Origin: Amoebophrya sp. A120
Taxonomy: Eukaryota; Sar; Dinophyceae; Syndiniales; Amoebophryaceae
Length of the DNA stretch: 64,000 bases
Assembly (NCBI GenBank): GCA_905178155.1
Contig: CAJINV010000004.1
Location: 10,957,655 to 11,021,654 of the forward strand
Direction: 5' to 3'
Of this stretch, positions 55,901-64,000 are shown one piece after another. The position numbers and the translations under genes were made by a program. The notes below the pieces were generated by a model. That model saw nothing but the letters and a program-made list of their open reading frames with translations, searched no databases and had not been told where the DNA came from. How positions within the stretch are numbered: the stretch's first letter is position 1; every line of letters starts with the position of its first letter.

Positions 55901-58900
55901 CAGGGCCCAAACCGGTGCCCGGTAAGTGCGCCCATAGCATGCATTTTTGCGATGATTTTAGGGGAGGCAATTTGTGCAAGTTTTATCTTCCTCCCTTGGC
56001 TCCCTTGACTCCCTTCGAAGTTTCACTCCCTTGCCTATAAAATACTCTATTGTAAGGGTAGCCGTTGTTGATCAGTCGTTCCATCAAGGACGTGCCGAAG
56101 TCAAAATGCTCCTTGAGTTCAAAGGTGTCGGGATTGGGCGGCAGCTGCAGCGGGTCCCCGATCATCACAAGGTGCCGCGCAGTGCGGGGGATGCAGGCAA
56201 TCTGCTTGCTCTCCAGCAACTCCCCCGCCTCTTCGAAGAAAACCACATCAACGTTGCACTGCTCCAGGAGCTCATTCTGAATGCATGCTCCATCAATCGT
56301 CATAGACAGGACGGGTTGTTTGCATTTGTCTGCCATCACCGCCAGTTTCTCCAACTGATCCCTACGCCGGTGCGTATTCGCGATGTTTTGCAAGTCGGAT
56401 TCCATTTTTGCGATCGCGTCTTGGCGAGCCTCCGCTGCCCTTTCGAGGACTACATGCACGAAGCGACAGCGGTCGTCGTCGTTCAGCCGCCATAAGTCCT
56501 CTTGCGTTAGAAGCTGATCTTTCACCTGCGCGTTGCCTTTCAGGCGACCAGAATTCGCAACTTCTGGAAGAAGGCTCACGGCGCGAGTTTCCGGATGCTT
56601 TGCGCATCGACCGCGATCTCCTGGACGTGCTATCTCGTTAATCTTCACAGCCCGCTCGTCCTTGTGGATTTTCTTTACTTGGTCATATTCAACCTCGGCA
56701 AGGGCTTCCTGCAGCAAGACAGCACGATCCAACACTGCATCGTCGTCGTCAGAGGATAAAGCGTCGTCCGCGTCTCCAGAACCCAGTGCCGTACCGGTAC
56801 CAGCTTCGAAGGGGTTAGGACCCTGCTGGGCGACCGCTCTAGCAACTACGGACGGGTCGTCTGAAAACAGGACCGGGCCGCGCAGGTGCTCTACCAAGTT
56901 TTGGTGGCAGCGTGCCGGCGGCACCCAGTCGACCACCACTTGGCAGAACACAGGCTGGAGCAAGTGTGGCAGGAGATCTGCAAGTAGCCTGTAGACCAAC
57001 TGTTGTGCCTGCTGCATGTTCTCTTCAGACATCTGCGTTTCGAAAAGCGGGTCGTTCAGCTGCCACAGATTGCAAAATCGAATCAACGTTTCCAGCGTCG
57101 GCATGGGCCACGCCTTTTGGCGAAAAACATCTCGAATGTAGGTCAGCACGGGGATAGCTTGCTTCTGCAGAAAAGTAGCAGCTCGGGTCTCACACTCATT
57201 TGGCGTCGGATCCTGTCCTGCGCGGGTATGACGTCGCGCCCGGGTCGTCAATTTGTCCGCGGCCCAGGTTTGCAGCAGGGAAACAAGCTGGGCCAGGTTC
57301 AGAACGGCAGCAAGCAGTCTCGGTGAAAACTCAATTCTCTCCTCAGCCTTAAACCTGTCGTGTCAGACGAATGAAGCAGCGAAATATTGACAGACGTTGA
57401 TACTGTCTGTCAATGTAAAAAACCAAAAGTCAAAACATCAAAATTAATATAAAAGAGGTGATCTTGTTCTACTTGGATAGATCTTCAACATTTAATGCAA
57501 AAGATGTTGATGTAGTCGTACCGCCTCCGGATTTCCTTGACGTTGTGCGCGAATTCGTCTCGAAAATCCTCGGACGAGGAGTGGAGCTCCCATGCAGAAG
57601 AATACTTTTTGTCGTGGCGGCTTCTGAGTACCAGGCTTTGGAGGGTGTGCTCTCGCAGTTTAGCCGCAGAGGAACGCCCGCCGACGCGGACGACTGGAAC
57701 TTTGTGCTCCAGCACATCTAGGGAGAACTCGTCCGTGGCGTGATTCTTGTACGAAAGCACAAGTTGAGTGAACCCCTTCGGGCGTTCGCTTCCCGGTTCC
57801 CACTCAGAATTTGAAGCGCGGTCCCCCTTCATCATCATCCTGCGCAAAATGAGGACGATTCGCACTGCCAAGAAGGTCTTTCCTGTACCCGGCGCACCTT
57901 TGATCACGGTGACGGAGTGCGTCAGCGCATGTGCAATGGCTTCTAACTGCTCACGGTGAAGCTCGGACGAGCTAAGCCAACTCATTTGTTTGTCAACATC
58001 TGTGTGAAAAACGGCAAGCGTATGCACTGCTTCGAGAAACTCGCGAAGGGAGACGACGTTGTCGGCTTCCCAGAGAAGTCGCGAATGCGGCCACGCTTTC
58101 ATTTCGTCCGTGACTTTGACCTTCATGACGAGTTCCCGAGGAAATTTTGCTTCGAGAGGATACAAAACTTCAAGCTCATCATCTGGAACACCGGTGCCAA
58201 TCCGGCACCTAGAAGCAATAGCTCGAGGAAGGCCCGGGTCGAGGTCTGATGGTGGTTGGCAGTGCACCAGCGTATCCTGAAAAGGTACAGCATCCTTTGC
58301 GACGAGGTTGCGAAGCACTGGTCCGCAGGCAGGATAGAATCCCGGATTCTCAACGAGCCGGATCGTCGCTCCGCATTCGGTGGAGCCTCCTGTTGTGTGG
58401 GCATTAAGCATCGCACGAATTTGCGCATAGACACCAGCTTCGCTCGGCCAGCCGTCATGGCGGTGGCTGGTACGCCCTCCAATAACACTGCTGCTCTGGA
58501 AGCCGCTGTTCGCATCTGCAACGGGTAGCGCAACGAAGACGTGCTGCTCTCGCAGCTGTGCGTCGTCTTTCAGAACGACGGTCAGGTAGAGCAAGCCGCT
58601 CTGATTTGTGAACGAGCCGTCAAGGCTGCACGCAAGCAGCGTTCCCGCCATTAGACCCCGTGCAGCCCAAGACTTCGCAAGTTTTGCTTTCGCGTCTGCG
58701 TACAGTGGGTAGTCCGGTTGAACGCTGGAAAACGCGAGCCCGATTTCTCCCTTGTGCGGCCCACTTTGCAATGGGTAGTAGCCCGCGAAGGCCGCACGAT
58801 AAACCTTGGCTTCCAAAAAATTAAGCTTTTTTACGCCGGCGTCTCCGTTAACCAGATCGATGACTCGCTCGACTTGCCGACACAGCCCACTGTACGCTTC

Positions 58901-60982
58901 AGCACGAAAGAGCCGGGAGTACACGCTCATGTAGTGATCTTCGTCGTCGTACGGAAGCGCCTTCAAAACACGGGAGTTTTGCAGGTCCCGGAAAATTGCG
59001 GTACCGTCCCGAAGTTCTCGCAAACTTGGTTTGCGACTGGCGAGCTCCTTCCACGAAAAACCGAAGCACTCCATCTGAAACAGGCTGTCCTCGTTGTCAG
59101 CAGCAGTGTCTTCAAAGTGTTTGCCGTGCTTCTCGTCCGCTCCCGATCTATTTCGTGGACGCCCTTCCGCGATGTTCACTTTCGCTTGCTGCAGCAGGAT
59201 TTCGTGGTAGATCTTGTTAATCGCCGACCCATCTTCGATATGGGAGCTTCGCAGTTTCTCGAGTGCCGGAGCCACGAAATTTTGCAACAGAGTTGCATTC
59301 CGCGAACACAACTTTAGAACGGGAGTGAGCGCTTCGTCAAGAATGGACTGCGCTGTCCGCGCGCCGGAAGCGCACGACATGATGGTAGTGATAAAGAATC
59401 CAAGCCGTTCTTTGTGCCCACACAGCTTGCCCGACGGTGTGTGCTTGTTTGGTAAAAAGAAATCTCGTTTGCGATGGCGAAAGGGTTGATCTCCATCCGA
59501 TTGCGACGGTAGTCCAGACTCATCTCGATTCTCCAACGATGAGCCTTTCGAAAAGTAGCAGCGACTGATGGACAGGATGAGGTGCTCAATTTTTCTGGTT
59601 GTAGATTTATCTTCATCAGACGACCCGCACCCCACTGCAGAATCGTGGCACCCAGTGGAAGACGCGACATCTGACATCGCGCACGTCCGAAGGACTAGCA
59701 AAATTGCTTGGCCCAAGTCTGCACTCGAGGATGAGGAGCGGGCACCAGAGGAACAAGAAGAAGAAGAAGAAGTGATGAAAGCCACAAAAGCCGACTCGAG
59801 CATGGCTCCGATCTCTCTTGCACAAAGGTTCCAGAAGGGAAGGCGAGCGCTTGTTTTCCAATGGTGCGACGGCCACATCACTTCTGTCCGCGAGGACACG
59901 CCGGATGAAGTAGAAGCACGGTTGGAGACGGTGGTAGTTCTACTTCTAGTTGCCGACATTGCAGCACATGACAATTGCTTGACACCGCGCGTTTGAAGGC
60001 TCGCCGTCGAGGTCAGTGAAAAAGCCGAATCGCGACGTCTATTTTTCGATCTGGTCGTCGCTGCACCGCTCCCGGTGGCATAATACTTGACGCGGACCCA
60101 CTGTGCTCTCGCCTTTCGGCGACCACTCGAATCTTGTTCCGCCAGTGCCTTTGACCGCTGCGCGATCTGGAGCTCCACGACGTCGTCTTTGGCGAGCTGG
60201 AGATCAAAGTCCGAGCTCCTCACGTCGGTGCAATAGAAAATGACGTCCTGTTGCAGGTTGGCATCTGCAACGCGAATGAAACCGTAATAACTGCGCTCCG
60301 CCACCTCCTCCTCTCGCAGTGCTGCCGCCACCACTTGCGCCTCTTCGTCGAAATCAAAATTCAAATTTTCATTCAGAAGACGACGCGCGTCTTCATCGTC
60401 AGAACCGCTTTTGGCACTAGTAGAGCTATCAGCATTGGCATTTGATGCTGCGAGCTGGAGCTCCTGCTGCTTCTTTTCTCGTTCTCGGCGCTGTTCCCGC
60501 AAGCGTTCCAGAGCTTTCGCTCCATTCGGAATTATGGTCGTCACCGTCCCGGTGAGGGTAGTGGCCATGACCACTCCCATATCAAGATTGGCGTCTGCAC
60601 CTAGGTCAAAATTTAGCATTGGTGCCTGCGCCGCTGCAATCTTCGGGCTCGTATGCGTTCCTTGCACCGCGGCGCCATGGTCTGGCGTTTTCCCCCTGTG
60701 ATTCAGCGTTCTTGAAGGTTGTGCTCCTCGGGGCACAAACGAGGAGTTCGACCAGGAGGGAATCCGCGAATCCTCGGATCCACTGTCCTCATCTTGTAGA
60801 TCCCCCGAACTGCCTTCCATGTCCGATGTTGATTCACCTCCGGTATTCATATCAACCTTTCCTTCGGACTCGTCCGAATCAGGGCCAGTCATATCTGCGC
60901 TTGTGTCCTCCGAGGACGACGACGCATCATGCTCGGACGGAGCATCGCGGTCGCCCGACTTTAGCGGTGCGTAGCGGGACAT
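49980..60982 (-). CDS. Giant ZNFX1-like SF1 helicase with NFX1-type zinc-finger array
   Basis: Minus strand, exons 60982-57522, 57354-56056 and 55137-49980 total exactly 3306 codons. Intron 57355-57521 is GT-AG; intron 55138-56055 is introner-like. Layout: acidic Ser-rich N-terminus to about residue 250; ZNFX1-like N-terminal region; UPF1-like superfamily 1 helicase with Walker A GAPGTGKTFLAVRIVL near residue 1026, LSYKNHATDEF, Walker B-like VVFFEEAGELLE, motif III MIGDPLQLPP, QSRMHPDISRL, motif V VDNFQGDQRDYVIVSF near 1756 and motif VI LNVALTRARCGLFLIGD near 1796; then about 440 residues of Cys/His repeats (CRETCGKTLSACQHTCKQQC, CGHPCARVCGLPC) near 1861-2302; a Lys/Asn-rich linker near 2470-2620; and a C-terminal region I do not recognise. 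Animal ZNFX1 binds RNA and acts in small-RNA inheritance and antiviral sensing; the role here is inferred. It is far longer than human ZNFX1 (about 1,900 residues). All helicase motifs appear intact. Confidence 0.88.
55138..56055. mobile_element. Large introner-like insertion family XVI in helicase gene (918 bp)
   Basis: Direct repeat TTGTAA at 55132-55137 and 56050-56055. Subterminal inverted repeat AAGGGAGTCAAGGGAG pairs with CTCCCTTGACTCCCTT. The interior holds two GCGCGCGCTGCGCGCGCGCG tracts near 55262-55345, a 13-bp tandem array at 55399-55467 and a long G run near 55884-55897. Excision (minus strand) joins NNGYPYK|TLMRQSRMHPDI, restoring the helicase alignment. Confidence 0.88.
55399..55467. 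repeat. 13-bp tandem array inside the helicase-gene intron
   Basis: About five units of GCATCAATGCGAA, one with a single A-to-G change. It is part of the interior of the 918-bp introner-like intron. Confidence 0.9.
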
Positions 60983-62196
60983 GGCTTCAAACGCTACGCA
61001 AGATTTATCTTCTCGGTGATAGGACCACCCTTCTGGGTCATAGGACCACCGACAACATCAATCACGAGGGAGAATAGTAAAAAGGCAAACGTTGTGGCGC
61101 TGTGTCAGAAGCGAAATGACAATGAATAGCATGAACATCATAGAAAAGTAAAGGAGCAACCAACGCGAACGCTTCTGGGAAAGCGGATCCACGACACCGT
61201 CGTCCACGTACAAGAGCCAGTTTTGTTCATCTTGTTTCTCTTCGAAGATCATCATGAACTACAAGAAGTGCCGCCAGAAGCAAAACGGAGCAAGTAGCGC
61301 GGCATGCGTGTTCCTGGTCCTGCACATAGGTATTCACTTGCTGTACTAGAAGGGCAGCTACTAGAAAGCAACACAATTTTGTCAACTTTTGGGGCATTGA
61401 GTCGCTTTGCAGCTTTATCCATTGCAATTGGACATCATCTACATGACCCTCGTGTTTGTTGAAGATAATTCGACAGGAACATGTACACGAGGACCACCTT
61501 TGAAGCTGTTCTTTGGATCATGGGCACGATAGGATACGGAAAGGGAAACGGATTTAAGAAGAGAAGATCCTCATCCTGCTCCCATCCATATTTATCGTCG
61601 TCCTCTAGGACAGCAGCTTCAGCACCAGCCAGATCGGTGCGGGCATCTAGATCAGCGACAAAGGAGAGCTGCGTACTACGCCACTCATCAATTATATTGA
61701 GTACCTTCTAGTGGTAGTGCGCCTTGAGCGAAGTCGTGCTACAGAGTATGTGCCATCAAAAAATGCGACTCAAACCAAAGCAAGACCACCAACATTAAGA
61801 ACAGTTGTGAGTAACGGGTTGATCGTGTCCTTAGAAAGGGCTCCAAAAATAACCTGCCCTATGTGGACAAAACTTGTCGTTCAAAATACTTAAATGATGT
61901 AGTGGCTGACGATTATCCTCTCGCGACACCGCCGCGGCGACAAAATTTGTCGTGGGCCGCGATGCCGGCAGACGCAGGGCAGGGGAGGTGTAGTGTACAT
62001 CGAAATCAATCAGCCCGTCCTGGAAATGGCAGATGCCTTTTGCGCTTGCCGAGATCTCGATAATTTCAGTCTTTTCTTTTTTTTGATAGCAGGAGCAGGA
62101 ACAGGATCGTCCGGATCGTGTACAACATATTTTTGATGATCATTTTCCTAGCCTCTTGTCTTCTCACAACTCTTGAAACCGCTTTTCTTTCCAGAA
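60983..62196. other. Spacer upstream of helicase gene
   Basis: No convincing gene. Near the helicase start the phrase ATAGGACCACC occurs twice (about 61019 and 61040). At 61938-61952 an isolated copy of the palindrome CGACAAAATTTGTCG occurs, the same core that forms the tandem array at the window end. Confidence 0.45.
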
Positions 62197-62523
62197 TCAA
62201 AACCCGTCCATTTCGTAGGCGAGGGTGAGTTTTTGGTTCGCGGGTCGGTAGGTGACGGTCATGCCCTTCACGGTGTATTGGGCGTACATGCTGCCGCCGG
62301 ACAGTTTGGTGCTACCGAAGGCCGTGCAGCAGTCACCGTAGTTTAGGTCGCCCACCACCGCGCGGGTGTTTTCCGTAAACACGGGGGGGTCTATTTTGTC
62401 GCGGGCGATGGCGTCCGCGAACAAGTACTTGAAGTCCGCCAGGGTAATGTTCATGTAAGACGCGGCTCCGTCGGGCACATACCTCGTTAGAGCGAGTGTG
62501 AAGATGCAGACAACACCAAGCAC
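62197..62523 (-). CDS. Possible exon of a secreted or membrane protein
   Basis: An open frame of about 108 codons on the minus strand begins with a hydrophobic run (LGVVCIFTLALTRYVPDGAA) and continues MNITLADFKYLFADAIARDK and DCCTAFGSTKLSGGSMYAQY before the stop at 62197. The usual codon flavour and a signal-anchor-like start suggest coding DNA. No ATG opens it: the frame extends upstream to about 62560 and could begin at an acceptor (TTTTTCGCAG). I cannot find the preceding exon, because the neighbouring gene ends at 62584. No family recognised. Confidence 0.35.
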   Translation of the reverse strand: MLGVVCIFTLALTRYVPDGAASYMNITLADFKYLFADAIARDKIDPPVFTENTRAVVGDLNYGDCCTAFGSTKLSGGSMYAQYTVKGMTVTYRPANQKLTLAYEMDGF

Positions 62524-62583
62524 GTACGCAATAAATAAGGTTACTGCGAAAAATCCATGCAGCAGAATCAGAATTTAAATTTT

Positions 62584-63380
62584 CTATTCATCGGCATCAC
62601 GGCCTGTTCTTCTCAATAGATACCAGTGCTTGTAGCCGCCTTTCTTCGAGCACACAATCTTCAGACGGCTTTTGATGTCGTCGCCGATCTCCTTGCGCAG
62701 GGCCCTCCCGCGCTGCGCGTCCGCCTTCTCCTGTTCCTTAGCCTGTTTCTGCTGTTCCTTCGCAGCCCGCTTCGCCTCCTTGTCCGCCGCCTTGTCGGCG
62801 GCTTTTTTTTCCGCCTTGGCCTGTGTCGTTGTGGTTTTGCGTTTCAGAAAGTTATTGTGTCGCAGAGCCAGCCAAAACGCAAAACCATGGGGTTCTGTTG
62901 AATCTTGCGAGCAGCTTTCATCATAGCTACTAGGTAACAGCGGCCAAACAAAGTTTGAGTTTGAGTTGGTGGGCGGAGCCAATGCATATGCAAATCATTT
63001 GACAAAAGTTGAAATGATGGGGTACCGCCGGAAACAACATCATAGTTATAAGCTTAATCAAAATTAATGATTATAATGATAGCGCTATGAAAAACAAAAA
63101 CCAAAACCTGCTTCGCAGCTAGCTGCTCTGCTGTGGGCTCTTTTTTCTGGCGCTTCGCCTTGGGCTTTTTGTCCGATGGCTGGTCTGCTGGCCGCTTGTT
63201 CCCCGGCGCCACGCCGGTGACAGCGGTCGAAGCAAGCGGACCATCGTGCTCTAGCAGCGCAGCGTCCTCTTGCTTCTTTACGACCGAAGAGACCAACTCA
63301 CCAAAAGGCACAGCGCCAGAACCTTCCAGCACTGGTCCTTGACCTTGAGATGAAGAGGCCGGCCCTCGCAACTCCGGCAT
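62584..63380 (-). CDS. Small Lys/Ala-rich protein, probably nuclear
   Basis: Exons 63380-63108 and 62820-62584 join across a canonical GT-AG intron (62821-63107, minus strand GTTTTGG...ACACAG) to give exactly 170 codons. The junction reads TAEQLAAKQ|AKAEKKAADK, continuing the same composition. The N-terminal half carries a bipartite-like basic cluster (KKPKAKRQKK); the second half is a highly charged helix (KEAKRAAKEQQKQAKEQEKA). The C-terminus is more ordered (SRLKIVCSKKGGYKHWYLLR). I do not recognise a family; nuclear or nucleic-acid-binding character is inferred from composition. A longer frame in exon 2 starting at 62982 is open only because intron sequence happens to lack stops. Confidence 0.6.
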
Positions 63381-63784
63381 GATCTGTGAACGCGAAGAGT
63401 TGCGCTACTTACTTTTTTACGTGTAGTTCGTTGTTTGTACTTGTGGAGGTTCATTCAAAATTCCATGAAATTGACCTCGTCAGAAGCCTTCCCGGTGCTG
63501 TTTGGGAAAAAAGAAAAACACTTCTAACCCGCTGACAATCGCGCACAGTAAACAAAGACATTGTAGCCTTCTCTCTGGTGATGCTGATACACAAACACAT
63601 CGAAGCTCTTCGTCCTCTCGTCCTCTCAGCCGCTCTTCTTCTTCTTGTCTAAGCCGTCTCGACATCATGATGATGACTCGTATTCGTAGTCCTAGTCTCG
63701 TCATCTTTTACTTACCGTGAAGCTCTTGGTCTTGGTCTTGTCGTGTCCATTTCGAATCTCGATTATATTTGCCGATCTACCCCG

Positions 63785-64000
63785 CGACAAAATTTGTCGT
63801 GCGATGTTGGTATCTACGCTTTCTGCAGCACCGCCGCGACAAAATTTGTCGCACGATGGTATGGTGGCCAAATGCTGCCATCTGAAGCACCGCCACGACA
63901 AAATTTGTCGTGGGAGGCAGGGCCGCGGCCGCCAATCTGCCTCCCGACAAAATTTGTCGTGGGAGGCAGGGCCGCGGCCGCCAATCTGCCTCCCGACAAA
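63785..64000. repeat. Palindromic CGACAAAATTTGTCG repeat, becoming a 49-bp tandem array
   Basis: The palindrome CGACAAAATTTGTCG occurs at 63785, 63837, 63896 and 63945, and truncated at 63994. The last three are spaced exactly 49 bp with identical unit sequence. Each unit also contains the inverted repeat GGGAGGCAG...CTGCCTCCC around a GCGGCCGC core, so every unit can form two hairpins. The array continues past the window end. Confidence 0.93.

Noticed and set aside
62821-62982. Upstream extension of exon 2 of the Lys-rich gene (starting at a TTG)
   Set aside because: No in-frame ATG. The GT-AG intron 62821-63107 joins the two Lys/Ala-rich halves in phase, so this stretch is intron.

Overview
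The window is nuclear DNA of a eukaryotic protist. The best fit is a parasitic syndinian dinoflagellate of the Amoebophrya type. The genes are eukaryotic (CCT2 chaperonin, a ZNFX1-like helicase, a nucleoplasmin-like nuclear protein, a long cyclic-nucleotide-binding protein). A few canonical GT-AG introns of about 110-290 nt coexist with a much larger number of non-canonical introns. Each non-canonical intron is a discrete element with terminal inverted repeats (TIRs) flanked by a 3-6 nt direct repeat (DR). From general knowledge, such 'introner elements' (IEs) with non-canonical splice sites are described for Amoebophrya. The genus call is inference; the intron structures are read directly.

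Layout. 1-4400 (+): 3' part of a multi-PDZ-like protein with two IEs. 5154-22295 (+): one very large gene of about 28 exons and 3,900 codons. It has four cyclic-nucleotide-binding domains near the N-terminal third and a low-complexity remainder; 21 of its 27 inferred introns are IEs of at least 11 TIR families. 23772 to about 25708 (+): a small coiled-coil-like gene with two IEs, running into a tandem-repeat tract at 24.9-28.4 kb that carries three larger IE-like insertions. 29216-33962 (+): an MFS transporter with IEs and a duplicated last exon; the second copy at 34434-34718 lacks the IE and serves as an empty site. 35180-37163 (+): a succinate-semialdehyde-dehydrogenase-like ALDH with one IE. 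37720-38514 (+): an unknown protein. 39705-41772 (+): a nucleoplasmin-like acidic/basic repeat protein with only canonical introns. 41.8-44.3 kb: an AT-rich non-coding island. On the minus strand: CCT2 (46352-44330, one IE), an OAS/cGAS-like-fold nucleotidyltransferase (48797-47094), a giant ZNFX1-like helicase (60982-49980, one canonical intron and one 918-nt IE-like intron), a possible secretory or membrane fragment (62523-62197) and a small Lys-rich protein (63380-62584). The window ends inside a 49-bp tandem repeat.

Main result. I place 35 IE or IE-like insertions in about 17 TIR families. Nearly all begin TAT and end ATA. Removing the element with one DR copy restores the open frame in every gene where this can be tested; several gene models become exact multiples of three (MFS 890 codons, ALDH 572, CCT2 537, ZNFX1-like 3306). 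Family I has 13 copies in four genes. Families IX and XI also occur in unrelated genes and IX in both orientations. Most families with unrelated TIRs share an inner box resembling TTTGT(C/A)ATGC, which suggests one common mobilising or splicing machinery.
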